From Bisporella sp. PMI_857 (lineage: Eukaryota; Ascomycota; Leotiomycetes; Helotiales; Helotiaceae), in contig JAJSPD010000044.1 in NCBI GenBank assembly GCA_021307315.1, positions 310,001-374,000 of the forward strand: a stretch of 64,000 bases of DNA. Reading direction: 5' to 3'. How positions within the stretch are numbered: the first letter of the stretch is position 1; every line of letters starts with the position of its first letter. Position numbers and translations under genes: made by a program. The notes under the pieces were generated by a model. That model was not told where the DNA came from and searched no databases. It was given only the letters and a program-made list of their open reading frames with translations. Shown piece after piece: positions 1 to 12,260 of this stretch.

Positions 1-178
1 TTACCGCGTTCGTGGGGCGGGGTGCCTGGTTTGAAGGATTGGAGGAGGACTGTTGCGACTTTTTAATGGTGGGGTGATAGGAGTTTGTAGGGCTGAGATA
101 CGTACACTTAAATCCTTCCCAAAACAATTCCCAGGGGCCGCTATATTCGGCAAAGCGTTCTTTGAGGTGTAGCTGCAT
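1..178 (-). CDS. 5' end of an unknown protein, cut by window edge
   Basis: A minus-strand frame opens with ATG at 178-176 in a good start context (CCACC before ATG) and stays open for 59 codons to base 1, so the gene would continue left of the window. The visible N-terminus begins MQLHLKERFAEYSGPWELF and then becomes Ser/Asn/Pro-rich. I recognise no domain. It is called mainly because of the good start context and the unbroken run to the edge; it could still be a chance frame. Confidence 0.4.
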   Translation of the reverse strand, partial: MQLHLKERFAEYSGPWELFWEGFKCTYLSPTNSYHPTIKKSQQSSSNPSNQAPRPTNAV

Positions 179-712
179 GGTGGGCTCTTGTCGCTGTACG
201 AAAGTTATGGAGGATCAGAAATTTTGAGCTGGGATGGTGGGATGATAAGCAGGTATTTATATTCGAATCGGACATGGATCCTTCAGCTTATGCATGATTA
301 TGAGTAACCTGTTTGCGTTAGAAGTGTTGGATAGGAACATCAACTTCTGCCTACCTGAGTCGTTATTAGGATGACACATCTAGGAATGCACAACGAAGTT
401 TAAGGATTGCGCTTCGAGATAAGTTGCCATAATTCCAAGTAAATTATTTTCCTTTAATCAATTTATATCTATTTCTAATGAGTTGTGGTCCCACGAGCGA
501 TGCAAACTTTAGACTGCTTGTCAGTGTTTATTTGTTGTCGAGGAGGGGTCTCGCTAACCCTGAACCCCTTTTTTGTGCAGCATCTAAGCGAGAGAAAAAG
601 GTGGCGGGCGAGGTGGGGCATGAGTCAGCCATTTGAATTGTGGATATGAAATCTTCAACTTTTCCACTTATGCTTCTCTTTAGTGTACAGAGAACCAAAG
701 TAGAAACTAACA
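179..712. other. intergenic, nothing recognised
   Basis: No convincing coding frame, RNA gene or repeat was seen here. It would contain the promoter of the leftward partial gene and possibly that of the weak rightward gene starting at 713. Confidence 0.4.
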
Positions 713-1216
713 ATGGCTGATACCGATCAAAAGATGGTAGATTTTTTCGAAGTGCGGGATTATGATTGTGTTGCGACATCCCCCGCGCATAAAAACCCTG
801 GGAAAACAAAGATGCAAGGATGCCAAGACCATTCAATGCCCGAAGGGCAGGTGCTCTCATTATTAGAAGCGAGCGATAAGAAAGCCTCTGGTTTGGGAGG
901 ATATTGTTACTACTGGGGCGATTCATTTGAGGAAGAAATTGGTGCTCAAAATGCAGAGAATGACTGCGAGGATGAGAACATGGGAGCAACACCAATTGTG
1001 ATTGGTAAGATATCGTTCTACATTGTGTTTTGCTGGGTGGTCACTAATGCAATGGCAGACGAAAGAGAAACAGTACAGAAGCTGCGTCAATTAAGCGTTA
1101 GAATTTCGCGCAATAAAAGAAAGGATATAGTCTGGGGCAGCGATACTAAAGACGCTAATTTCGTAGACCGTACAGATCTGCATTCGCAAGATGCCCGCAA
1201 GAAGAGGAAAGCCTGA
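713..1216 (+). CDS. hypothetical acidic protein, weak call
   Basis: A plus-strand frame from ATG 713 encodes up to 167 residues, starting MADTDQKMVDFFEVRDY and ending in a basic tail (ARKKRKA). A possible intron (1005-1058, GTAAGA donor, CTAAT branch, GCAG acceptor, 54 nt) can be removed in frame, deleting a hydrophobic stretch; without splicing the frame is also open. A further open frame in another phase (1191-1469) follows directly, so the 3' end may be spliced differently or the locus may be decayed. No family recognised. Confidence 0.3.
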   Translation: MADTDQKMVDFFEVRDYDCVATSPAHKNPGKTKMQGCQDHSMPEGQVLSLLEASDKKASGLGGYCYYWGDSFEEEIGAQNAENDCEDENMGATPIVIGKISFYIVFCWVVTNAMADERETVQKLRQLSVRISRNKRKDIVWGSDTKDANFVDRTDLHSQDARKKRKA

Positions 1217-1529
1217 TTGCGACCTCGCCCATGAATGTCTCATATCTGTTAGCCCTCAGGTATTAAAAACGGAGCTATCTGAACCATTCTGTCCTTGGAA
1301 AGCTCATGGAGATCCATACACCAAAATGTCAAAGGAAGATGATCCAAGGAAAAGCGACATGGGAAATATATGCATGGTTCCAAAGATGGGCCGCAGTATT
1401 CTCATCTGCAGAGTCAAGAAATTCATGACAGAACTATACATATTACGGCCCTTCTGCTGGTCCTACTAGGTTCTGCTCATCCAAGCTGGAGGACAATCTG
1501 GCGGCGACTCAGGACGTCCATTGGTTCTT

Positions 1530-2893
1530 TCAGTACTGGCTACTGTACTCCGGGAGAGCTTTGTCATCTAGCGACGTATATTTAGGAACCAATTTCTCGC
1601 CATCATCCCCTTTCGCACCTCCTTTCTTTCCTTTCCTCCTGACCATCGCCCACAGCCCTGGCAATTTAGCATCAGGTCCACGCAAGACATTCCCTGGATG
1701 TATGATATTGAACGCCATAATCGCCATAAACATTGGGGTTGCTTCGAGGATGTAGAGATACGATTCGTGGAAAGGCAGGGGATTCGAAGTGTCTTTGCCA
1801 GCTGAGAATTCGACTAGACGGTAAAAGATGCGTATCTGATTTTGATAAGCCTTGTTTCAGGAGAAGACACATGGGAGAGCTTACGGAGACAAATACCAAG
1901 CTAGCATACAGCGTGTATAGTAACGCTGTCCATCCTCCATTCGTATTACCTCTCTCGCGGTCTAGTTGCAGCATCTGCATATGGAAACGACCTGCCACAG
2001 CAAGGAACATGAAGATAAAGAACTGCTGTATTGCGATTCCGCCCATATATATGTGGACGCCTTTCATTTGTTTCTCGACAGGATCTCTGCGGGAGGCGTA
2101 TGAGCCACCTGTGAGTTGGATTGCAAAAGAGACGATATCCAACGTAACAAAGATGAGAGATAGGAGCGAGGCGGGTATCGAGAAGACTGAGCGAGCTGGA
2201 TGGAAATAGTGGATCATTCGGGCCAAGACCATGTATGCAAAAGCATTTATCCCTTTCCCATGTTAATTCTATTCAATACTCAGGCTTACCGTAAAAAAAG
2301 GAACTTACATAATGGTGCCAAAAGCACAAAGATTGTCGATACCAACGCTAAGCCTTCGGATTGCTGGTTCTTGGTGGAGATTGCTCGAAAGGAGAAAGCA
2401 GCAGTTTCCCAGACCACTGCCATGATGAGGACCCAGGCGAACACCTACAGCAAAGAATAATCAGTTCTATAATTGTCTTTACCAAATTCATATCACTCAC
2501 GATCTTCAACATCACCGCTTGCACAAGATGGGCCACAGTCAAAACCCCAAACAAAACGCCAAAAGCGAGCGCCAACCCAAAACTCGGATAATAGTTATAC
2601 AGAGAGCCACAGGTACCTGGTGGCACATATCCATTCTTGTCTGGAGTGATTGTTTGAATGCATGTTGGGATGGCTATGTTGATGGTTTTCTCGGCAATTG
2701 TGAAGTGATCGCCCGTCTGGCCAGGTATGATGACATGTTTTGTGGTGATAAAGTAGCCTGTTGGGACTGACGCCGGCGCCGTTGTGGTGTCCCTGATGTG
2801 AAGAAGGTTCGGGGGAGAGGCAGTTGTTGGAACTGGGGTTGAGATGACGAGGGCAGCTGCTGCAGATGCGAAGAGGACGATGGAGACGAACAT
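1530..2893 (-). CDS. RTA1-like lipid-translocating/resistance membrane protein
   Basis: Seven-transmembrane protein of the RTA1 family (yeast Rta1/Rsb1 relatives, implicated in sphingoid-base export and aminocholesterol or azole tolerance; the function of this copy is unknown). Exons on the minus strand: 2893-2501, 2444-2309, 2252-1885, 1835-1530. Introns are 56, 56 and 49 nt with GT/AG ends and consistent phases, giving 400 residues. Family hallmarks are visible: WINAFAYMVLARMIHYFHP, a GGSYA segment, YMGGIAIQQFFI, IRIFYRLVEFSAG, NPLPFHESYLYILEATPMF and HPG near the last helix, then a Lys/Gly-rich cytoplasmic tail. The N-terminus (MFVSIVLFASAAAALVIS) is a signal peptide followed by a Thr/Pro-rich extracellular stretch with CGSLYNYYPSFGLA just before helix 1. 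It is a stand-alone gene. Confidence 0.93.
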
Positions 2894-3700
2894 GGTGAGG
2901 TTTTGAGAGGCGTTCTCAAATATGATACGAGGGTTAGATCAAACATTCAACAGGCAAGAAATGAGTTTCTCTGCAAATTAAAAAAACCCCAAAAAAACAA
3001 AAAAAAACAAAGAGATCTGTGACTGAATGTGATGAAGAGTCAAATTCCTCTGGCTACTACGAACTCGAATAGATAACTTATATATGTAAGAAAATACACC
3101 CATGGTCTCGAATTGCAACGCCGTAAGGCGCAGCCTTAAGCAGAAACTTCATACATCCCGGCTCTAACAAAGGTCAACGAAATGTATGGCAGAGGATAAT
3201 ATACTCGTGAGGATTACTCAGAAGTTTGTCATCAATATGCAGGGTTTGAGTGGCCCTGCTCGCTTTCCCTCCTGAAACGGGAGGCTTGGCAAACCCCAGG
3301 ACCTAAAATGACTTGTCCTTGCTCAAAGCGATGCAAGAGCATTGCCTCAATTGTAGCCGTTGGAGGATTTTAGCATAGGCCAAAGTATACAGAATGTCAG
3401 CAAGCAGATGGACTAGAAGCCACACAAACACTTTTGATTTCAAAGGTGTTGAATCCATGTATTGGTGTGTTTCCATAAAATTCAAACACTATGACATCGC
3501 TGAAGTCACTGTAAATACGATTCAAATGACGGATTCCTGAGCAGCTGTATCTATTTACTATACAAATGTCCTAACCTTATAAACGCCTGCGCTAAATTCC
3601 TATAATTACATTATCCTATATCGTATTATCGACACCAACTTTAGAAGAAGGCACGGGGATACCACGGCCCCGACAGACAGCCGAAATCTTGAACTTAAAG
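2894..3700. other. intergenic, nothing recognised
   Basis: Contains an A-rich stretch near 2980-3010 in the leader of the RTA1-like gene, and the presumed 3' region of the leftward gene ending at 3701. A 60-codon minus-strand frame at 3303-3485 has no supporting features. Confidence 0.4.
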
Positions 3701-6700
3701 CTATCGCCGTAACATATAGGAGAGGTCGGGAAGCGCCTTGACGATGCTTGCGACTAACCGCTCCCGTTCGGTCTCTGCTTTCGGCTTTCCGCCCCTCTGA
3801 GCGGATGCTGTCTCAGACGGGGCAATAGAAGAAACCGAGCTACTTGGGGTATGATTTCGAGAAGCAAGCACGCCAGATTTTGATGACGGGATGGTAGCTG
3901 AGAATGAGACAGTTTTACCAGGCATGGGCCCGCCTCTTGATCCTGTAGAATGCTTCGCATTTGAGCTAGCTGCAGTCGCGCGTATAGGTGCGGTATCGAA
4001 AAATGAGAAATCTGCTGACGCCCACGGGTCGGGGGCAACATTAGCACTGGTTGATACAGAGGTCGCTGGTTTTGTGGCTGGTGTATCAAATAACGAGAGT
4101 TCTTGGTGCGACACAGTTGATGTCCTCGGCTCAGACGGTTCCCGTAAGTCCTTCTTCAGGTCCACGACGCCGGGAGCAAGTTGAACAAAGTCCTTAGCGG
4201 ATGCTGCAGACTGGTCAAATGTGTTGAATAGCAAGGAGCCGACAACCGGGGCTGCCGTTGATCCATTCTTAGGGCTCGCCCAAGGATCGATATCATCACT
4301 TATTCTCGAAGTAGTTGGCCGTGAATCGAGTTGTGAATTACCTGGTCTTGAGGTATGAGAAAATGCTTGGAATAAATTGTTATCAGCATTTATAGAGTTT
4401 GCCTTTGGAATTTGCACGGTTGAATGTTTCCCCGGTTGCTCAGAATCGTTTGCTATTGAAGAATTGACGGGGCTGGTTACAGCGTCTGTCAATGATGCAA
4501 AGGTAGGAGCTGTACTGGTGGCTGGACTAGATATCATCTCACCCCAATCATCATCGTCGATAGGAAGGCTTTTAGAAGCTGGTGGTTCAGCCTCCGGCAC
4601 ATGTATAGCTGTCACCGGAGTCTGCATTATTGGAGAGAGAATGTGAGTTTCGTTTGAACGAGATGTATCCCCGGCGACGACAGAACTTTGAGGAACTATA
4701 ATGCTTCCAGGAACTGATGCTCGATTTGTAGATACGGAGCTTTTACGAGGCAGTAAATTTGGAGTAGCTGCAATCTCTTCCAGAGGAAGTTGAGAGGTAG
4801 GTGACTTGGTCCTTGAATCTTGCGGGCCACTGAAACTCCATCCAAAAGCTGCACTTCGCAGCTGAGGTTCGTTCTTAAGATCTACCGAACCATTAGACGA
4901 CTTTGTAGAGCTACGTTTGCGGGGCTTTTGTGATGAATGTGATTTGGATGCCGAGCGAGAACGGACCAACCCCTGCGGCCATTCTCTAGGTATCTCGGGT
5001 GATGGCACAGGCGCCTGGACACTTGCTTTCTTCTTGTGGTGCTTAGCAGCAAATGCAGCAGCCAGTGGCACTGGAGCCGCATTGGCATCGTTCCATCCAA
5101 ACAATGAGCTACCTTTGCTTCCACCACCGAGGACCACTCTTCCACTGATGCGGTCCTCTTCTATCCACCTAGCTACGATTTCAAGTGTCTTTTTGCGAAC
5201 TTCAGATTGCACCCACGTGGCCCTGACATAATTATCTTCAGTTCCCGCATTGTGCATTCGCAAGGTGCCATATCTCGAAATACGGTACCAAGTTTTTCGT
5301 TCTTCCACCGATGAGAACGAATCATGAGGGATAATATCAGGAACGAAAATTTTACCACTAGCTTCGTCACTAGTGCCTGGGAAGAGTGCATGTAAATGAG
5401 AGTCATCAGCGCGGAATTGAATCCTCCCAAAATCTCTCTTCAAAGTGGACTTTCGTGGAGTTGACTGTACAGAGCTCGAGGCAGAAGCCGGGAGCGCTAT
5501 GTTTTCCGCCCTTGGTTGAATTGTCCCATCGTTGAGCGCTTGCGCCGAATGGATAGGAGTCTCTTCCTCGTCAGCCTCAGAGTTTCCTTCCTCGAAATCC
5601 CCGAAATCATCGTCGTCTTCGTTTTCGCCTTCATCCTGCTTTATTTCTTCCTCTTCTTCTTCTTTATTTCTTTTCAGATGTTCTAGTATATTTCTTTTTC
5701 CTTCTGTTTCCTCCTCTGCATTGAATTTCCGATGGGACGAATCTGTAGATATCCCACTTGTTGTTCTGCTGTGCGACTTGCCTGATATTGAGGAACCAAC
5801 AGCTCCACCGACATCAACGGTAGGTTCAGCCTTAGCAAGGCCGTCAAAATGCTCGACCAGCTCATGTACTTTGGATGAGACCTGCCTCGGCATCCGTGGT
5901 CGTACATGACCATCATCCAAAGATGTTCTAGAGGATTCTGAGAAGCTCTCATCATGTCTGCTATGCCTATGCAGATATCATTAGCCCATGCGTACAAGAG
6001 TATGTTATGGATACTAAGAGAGGAGAACAATATCTACACCCTACGCTACAGCTGGGGATGAAATCTTAAACTTACTCCGAAGAAGACATAGATGGTCGTG
6101 AAATAACGGGATTAGGTTCCTCTTGATCACGCACAGCTGCCCCAAATTCTCTGACTCGATTTGCGACTGTCCCTTCTCCATTTGGGTGTGGGTTTTCTGA
6201 AGAATGTTGTGTTGTGGTAGCGCCATTGCTCTCTTCCACCAACTGCTTCTGGTCGGAATTATCGGCGTTTTGTTCGATGTCCAAATCATCAAGATTTTTC
6301 TTAGACACTGAATTATTTGGACCTTCCGCATGATCTTTCAAAGCTGCGCTATCGTCCTTGCTAATAACACTGTGTTCATCTCCAGTTGTAGACCATGGGT
6401 CAGGCGAAGGCTGCCGTGCAATTCCTGCTGAGGAATTGAAGATATTTGGCGATAGACTCAACTTGCTGTCGCTATGCTTCGTAGGGGAGTCGTTCCATAA
6501 CATTGCAGGCTCCTCCGGGCCATTTTTCCAGTGTCCTGCATCGATGGGATTAGGTGCCCCAACCCAGTTATCCTTTGTAGGGTCCGATCCCAAGGACGCA
6601 TCCGGCGACCGCTCCTCCGTGGGCATAGCTGCCCAGTCTCCAAACCCATCGTCGCTGATGCTCCACGGAGAAGGCAAGATTCCGCTGTCTTCCACCTTTA

Positions 6701-6809
6701 GAGAATCAGTGGTAGGGGGGTTGGGCTTCACATCTTTTCTCGCGTCCAGATGCGCATTGATTGTAGGTTTTGCTTCTTCAGCCCAGGGCGAGCCCCAAGG
6801 ATCGTCCAT
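3701..6809 (-). CDS. large disordered protein with FGDF/FGDW clathrin-adaptor motifs
   Basis: Exons 6809-6076 and 5966-3701 join across a 109-nt intron (GTAAGT donor, CTAATGATATC branch region, CATAG acceptor) to give 999 residues. The start MDDPWGSPWAEEA is the first ATG. Most of the protein is Ser/Pro/Asp-rich and probably disordered. Short acidic motifs stand out: DDGFGDWAAM near the N-terminus, DDDFGDFEEGN in the middle after a Glu/Asp run, and DDDWGEM. FGDF/FGDW peptides bind the ear domains of AP-1 gamma and GGA adaptors (established for aftiphilin and yeast Laa2), so an accessory role in clathrin trafficking is a reasonable inference. A folded-looking core (RKTWYRISRYGTLRMHN to ATWVQSEVRKKTLEIVARWI) follows. 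Function unproven. Confidence 0.85.
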
Positions 6810-7233
6810 TACGCATACGAGGCAAGGCTCTCATATTGGTATACGAAAGAGCATCTTTAAATCATGGAGAATTGGCTTCAGACTGTTGATGTGTTACAAA
6901 TGCACCAGGATTATGATTGCAGGGGTGTGTGCGCAGTAATATGACGAACCAGCAACTTTCACGTATATAGATGACGGTTTGACGCTGACTTGTAGAAGGT
7001 ATAGACAACCTCCATTAAGCTAGATGATTACGAGTCATTACTGCTCAAAGAATTGAAGATATCCTACGCATATGCTGGTCATAAACTCTAGGCAAACAAA
7101 GTGGATAATATGTTGTCCCGCTAGAGAGCTGGGGCGACATCGGATTGATAATCATTTTTTGTAGGCCACAACTAGATATGCCATCCTGCCTCACAACACT
7201 TCTTCAAATACGATTGGCATCCACGCTATCGAC
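6810..7233. other. divergent promoter region
   Basis: About 420 bp between the leftward FGDF-motif gene and the rightward Cfd1 gene; it must hold both promoters. No distinctive motif recognised. Confidence 0.4.
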
Positions 7234-8179
7234 ATGTCTCTCGAGAAAGTGAAGAATATTGTTTTGGTATCTTTTCTCCAGCACAATAATGACGCGCTGC
7301 TAACAGAAATAGGTTCTCTCAGGCAAAGGCGGGGTAGGGAAGTCCTCTGTCACAACTCAACTCGCGCTCTCCCTTTCTCTGGCTGGTCACTCCGTCGGAA
7401 TTCTCGATATAGATCTGACAGGACCTTCCATTCCCCGATTGTTTGGCATCGAATCTGCAAAAGTCACACAAGCACCAGGCGGGTGGCTTCCTGTTCCCGT
7501 TCATGTCTCGAATCCTGATACACGTGTTGGGTCATTGTCTTGTATGAGCTTGGGCTTCTTACTGCGAGCACGGGGTGACGCGGTTGTATGGCGCGGGCCT
7601 AAGAAAGTCGCAATGGTGAGGCAGTTTCTAACGGATGTATTGTGGGGTGAGCTGGACTATCTGCTCATCGATACCCCGCCTGGCACATCTGACGAGCACA
7701 TTACTCTGGCGGAGACTCTTTTAAAAAGTACTTTGCCCGGACAAGTCGTTGGCGCAGTCGTTGTTACAACTCCACAGGCAGTCGCCACAGCAGATGTGAA
7801 GAAAGAACTCAACTTTTGCCTGAAGACGAGCATTAAAGTCATAGGAGTGGTTGAGAACATGAGTGGATTCGTGTGTCCGAACTGCACTGAATGTACAGAT
7901 GTTTTCAGCAGAGGTGGGGGAGAGGTTATGGCAAAAGATTTCAACGTGAGATTCTTAGGCCGTGTGCCCATTGATCCACAGTTTGTGATGCTGGTAGAGA
8001 CTGGCAGGAGACCTGTGCCTCCTGGAACACAAACCAACGGAATCAATGATGAAGGCAATAATACCAAAGATCCAGGTCTGTTAGTTGAAAAGTATAGAGA
8101 TTGTTCGCTTGCTTCTATCTTCGCACAGATTGCGCAAGATGTTATGACTGCTGCCGAGGGACGTGAGGGTACAGTCTAA
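7234..8179 (+). CDS. CFD1: cytosolic Fe-S cluster assembly scaffold Cfd1 (NUBP2)
   Basis: P-loop NTPase of the Mrp/NBP35 family; with Nbp35 it forms the CIA scaffold that builds [4Fe-4S] clusters for cytosolic and nuclear proteins. Exons 7234-7266 and 7313-8179 flank a 46-nt intron (CTAAC branch), giving 299 residues. Visible: deviant Walker A GKGGVGKS (residues 15-22), [14 protein letters not shown], the Walker B/switch [12 protein letters not shown], and the C-terminal cluster-ligand motif CPNC (residues 199-202) within [14 protein letters not shown]. There is no N-terminal four-cysteine ferredoxin-like extension, which separates it from Nbp35. Length fits the Cfd1 subgroup. The first exon has only 11 codons and would be missed by a simple longest-frame call. 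Confidence 0.95.
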
Positions 8180-9721
8180 GAGGTATTTGATTGTACTCGG
8201 CATACAGGCGTTACTTGAGAGTATGGTATGGTGCATAGCGTTGGCGCTGGGGCAATAATGATTATGTCTACAATGCATTATAATGGCATGATAGATAGTC
8301 TGTGTAATTGAATGCCTTCATAAGCTCAGTCAATGGCAGTTAACTCGTTCCACCTTCTAAAGGGTTATTTGTCGAAGTGTTTGGTATACACGAAAAATGT
8401 TGGCGACATATTCACTCAAGTATTTTGTACTTTATTTTTGCTTGCTTCATTATCACATTGCTAATAGGGAATAATGTTTTTTCTTCGGAATTCAGGTATT
8501 TGCAGTTTCCTGGTTCATTTTTATCATGCACATTTTTAGTCATGGTTGCAATCTTTTAGTTGTATAAATAATATAGTCGGCAGAAGGTGTATCAGTCAAT
8601 CCAAGACTCGAACCTCCGTGCCATGACTTTCTAGCCAAATGACTGCGCTTTTAGTGTTCATGAAGATACCAGTAGCCTGCTGTTCAAACGAACAAGGGTA
8701 TGCCCATTTATATAGCCTTAGAAATAAGCTGTAGTATCGGTTGGCATCCGTATCAAGTGCACTAATCTTCTACGATATTTCAGGTGCGGCCCTGCTTTGT
8801 GCCCTTTCGGTTGGTTCCAGCTTAGTGGTGCCAGTTCCGATCTGGCATGTTTTTTATCTCGATGGGTGTATAAATGGCGCCGGTGAGTTCTGGGCAGAAA
8901 GATAAGTCCTCTGACGAGGCATCGGTGCATAAAGAAGCCTTGATGGATGTGATAGCCGAACAGCCTTGGGATAATCGAGCGGGTCTCCATGGTTGATTGG
9001 GAAGGCTCATACGGACCTAATACATATCACATTGTGATAGTTCTGTCAGCAGTAGCCCCCGCTATATCCGTATCGCGCTAAGTGTTATAGTATGGTTCTC
9101 TCTACACGTATAGGCAGATCTGATAAAATATTCCCAAATCTCGACAATAACATTATCACACAGCAGGCAAGAAACAGTTCATCTAGGAAACCTACTTAGT
9201 TTCTGAGGAAATCCTCGATTTTGAACCCTTCTTATTGTAGATAACTGTTTTCCTTATTCTCAGCATCAGGGGCTGTTATGACGGGATTATGCACTGGGCA
9301 AACCTGGCGTGCCATCTTCTTCACTTCTAAGTATATGCCAGCCTTGCCCCAATTACCCGTTAGTGAGCCCTTTAGCTGTTCAGTTAGTACAAAGAGTTTC
9401 TTTGATCATCAAAAATTCATGATAGAAATACAACGTGATGTAGATGCGAATATCATTTCATTGTTCGGTTCTGTGCTCATTTATCAGGCCTTATAGTCCA
9501 AGGTGATTATTATTTCTCATTGTTATTTCTTAACTGTGAACAATAGACACAAACAAAGCTTATTAGACCTCAGAAATTAAGGATTTTAGATAAATACTGA
9601 GAGCTTTTCAGCTTCCAGATTGCCTCACATCACTTGATATAGAACAGGGACCCGCAAAACACACCAAATTTTGGTACAGAAAACGAAAAAGGGCCAAATT
9701 CAAAACAAGGTCAATAACAAG
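8180..9721. other. 1.5-kb gene-free AT-rich spacer
   Basis: No coding frame with recognisable content. A tRNA-like B-box (GGTTCGAGTC on the minus strand near 8610-8618) is present but does not fold into a tRNA. Confidence 0.4.
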
Positions 9722-11678
9722 ATGCGGGCATCACAAAGTTTATTGACTATAAACCTACAGCTCCAAATCATGTTTACGCTACTATTGTCACTATTATTCC
9801 TTGTAGACCTTTCACAAGCCAGCGTGAACTTTACTCTTTTCCCGGCATCCTCAAAACTCAAATGGCGTCCATGCCACAGTAGATTCTTTTGCGCGAGACT
9901 AGAAGTTCCGCTCGACTATATGAATCTAACGAATAACGCTAAGGTGCTCATTCCCCTGGTAAAGCTTCCTGCGGCTTCCAGTGTGAGATACCAGGGCAGT
10001 TTACTTCATAACCCTGGAGGCCCGGGAGGATCAGGCATAGAATCTGCTTTCCGCGGAGTGAGCGAGCATTATCATCGTATTAGTGGGGGAGGCTATGATG
10101 TAAGTACCAGCTTCTCGAAGCAAAATTCCCCACATTAGAAAGTTTCGTGAGCTGTTTTGCTCTAGACGTACATGCAATCCTTGAATATGTCTTAAGAATA
10201 GACAGCTCACGAAAGAGCCCCGTACTTTTTGAAACATTCTTTAGTAAACTGACGCTAATATTTTGATATAGGTTATCGGATTCGACCCCCGTGGGATCGC
10301 CAATTCACTTCCCGTTGCTTGTTGTCAGAATGGCGACTCAACCCCACAAACCATCTCAATGCTATTAAATCTACAATCTAGCGTGCCAGTCATTTGGCCC
10401 AGGAAAAAAGTAATGAGAACCTGGGTTCCAGTCATGCCTTCTGATAACATAAAGAAAACCACTGAGTTTAAGCAACTCCCACCAATATACCTTCCACAAT
10501 ACACCGCAAATTTTAATGCACATATGGAGTGGCTTCGAGAATTTGGAAAACTCTGCCAAGAAAGCATGGGAGGCTGGGATCAGATTGGGCCGTATATGAC
10601 AACCGCTGACGTTGCCCGAGACATGCTTACAATCATGGATGCAGTCACAAAGGAACATGGATCCAGAGAGCCAGAACTTCTCAACTTTTGGGGAGCTTCG
10701 TACGGAACATCTATTGGCCAGACTTTTGCAACCATGTTTCCCGATAGAGTTGGGCGAATGGTGCTCGATGGCGTCGTCGATCTCCAAGACGATAGAAGAA
10801 CAGGCAGCTCTGCCAAATCCACGCAGAATCTTGACGATATATGGGGTGTGTACTTCCGCTACTGTCATCTCGCCGGACCAGAAAATTGTGCCATGTACAC
10901 TGGAAACAGCCCTCGACATATATACGAGCGGTTTGAGTATTTGATGCTGCAACTTGACGTTAAGAGAGTGGTTCAAAAGCCATGGGCGTGGGAGAAGATC
11001 AAGTACGTTGCGAACATCCTTCTAGTAACCAAACAGTTGCTGCACCGAACGGCATATGATCCGATATATGAGTTTCCAAGGATTTCTTCTTATCTGGTCG
11101 GGGTTGAATCATTAATGAGTAACTTGACAAGTGATAGCTTCCGGGCCTGGAAGAAGACTCATCCATATGCATCATCTAATTTAGCTTCGAACTCGACGAT
11201 CCCCGTACAGTCTCCCCAATTTTCCTTGTGGAATGACGCTATACGATGCAGTGATAGAGATTCAATATATGGTAAGACACAAATGGAGATTGACAAGCTA
11301 CAGGACCCCTACATCTACAGTACTATAGCACATGACGCTATGAGATCAGAAGACTACAGATGTACCGCGTGGCCGATCAGAGGTAAGAATAGATTCACTG
11401 GGGATGTTGGGGCCAAAACAAAAACACCTATGCTTTATGTCAGCAACACCTTCGATCCAATCACGCCAATAGCTAACAGCTTTAAACTAGCTCCACTATT
11501 CCCAGGGGCGCAAGTCCTTGAGATCGAGGGAATCGGGCACTGCTCCGGTGCAGCTAACAACAAGTGCGCCTGGAGGAAAATCGGTGAGTATTTGAGAGAA
11601 GGCAAAATGCCGGATTCTGACAATTTTTGCTCTATAGAGACTGGGCCGTGGGGTGTGGAGTTGTTTTACCTTTCCTAA
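9722..11678 (+). CDS. secreted serine peptidase, alpha/beta-hydrolase with TAP-like C-terminus
   Basis: Exons 9722-10099 and 10272-11678 join over a 172-nt intron (GTAAGT/TATAG, phase 0), giving 594 residues. It belongs to the tripeptidyl aminopeptidase/prolyl aminopeptidase-like group, which releases short peptides from N-termini outside the cell; exact specificity cannot be read from sequence. A signal peptide is visible (FTLLLSLLFLVDLSQAS); ATG 9770 immediately before it is an alternative start. The oxyanion region HNPGGPGGSG, nucleophile elbow GASYG (Ser about 269), Asp in NTFDPITP (about 521) and His in GIGHCSG (about 549) complete the triad. FDPRGIANS after the intron is also typical. 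Confidence 0.9.
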
Positions 11679-11927
11679 ACTGTCAGTGATACTATATTGC
11701 TAACTATCAGGAGCGCTATCGAGTCAAGAAACGGAAAAAAAAAATAACACATATTATCACCTGTAAGCGAGTGAACCTGACGGATGTGATTTGCTTGCCA
11801 TGAAGCCCTAAATCAAAAGCAGGCATCACAAAAGCGTAAAAGCGTTCGGCGCAAACTTATGTTAAATAGCATCGATAACCGGCCCTCAATGCACGAACCA
11901 CAGGCCCAGAGAAAGCAATGCATCCGC

Positions 11928-12260
11928 TCATGAACCATCCCCGTATCTGCGATCGTACTCCCGTAGGATGATCTCATTGCCTCCCATGCAGTTGTCCCAT
12001 GCAAAAAGTTTTCCGGTCCGCGCGTAATAGCTCCAAGCCCGACGGTGAAGCTCCAAGAAAAGCTCCATATCAGTGATTTGACGCTGGACGTCACGAAGAA
12101 GCCCTACCGTGTAGCGCATGTTATAGTGTCTGGCGAGCTCGGGACGGGAGGGAATGCCGAGGTGTCTGCGGTCAAGCGGCATTAGTTTTCCGGCCTCGGT
12201 GAAGAATGGCGCCGTTACTTTGCCGGGCGCGCGGAACAGGAATTCAGTGCGAGAGGCCAT
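11928..12260 (-). CDS. small conserved-looking protein of unknown function
   Basis: Single-exon frame of 110 residues starting MASRTEFLFRAPGKVTAPFF. It has a normal globular composition rich in Arg, Leu and aromatic residues (RRAWSYYARTGKLFAWDN, EIILREYDRRYGDGS) and no signal peptide or transmembrane segment. Composition and clean start favour a real gene, but I recognise no family. It ends about 250 bp from the peptidase gene (tail to tail) and lies in the spacer before the DMATS gene; nothing links it functionally to either. Confidence 0.55.
   Translation of the reverse strand: MASRTEFLFRAPGKVTAPFFTEAGKLMPLDRRHLGIPSRPELARHYNMRYTVGLLRDVQRQITDMELFLELHRRAWSYYARTGKLFAWDNCMGGNEIILREYDRRYGDGS

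Noticed and set aside
8590..8660. tRNA-like minus-strand sequence with B-box GGTTCGAGTC
   Set aside because: The T-arm stem does not pair, and the distance to a matching acceptor strand is only about 50 nt, so no cloverleaf forms.
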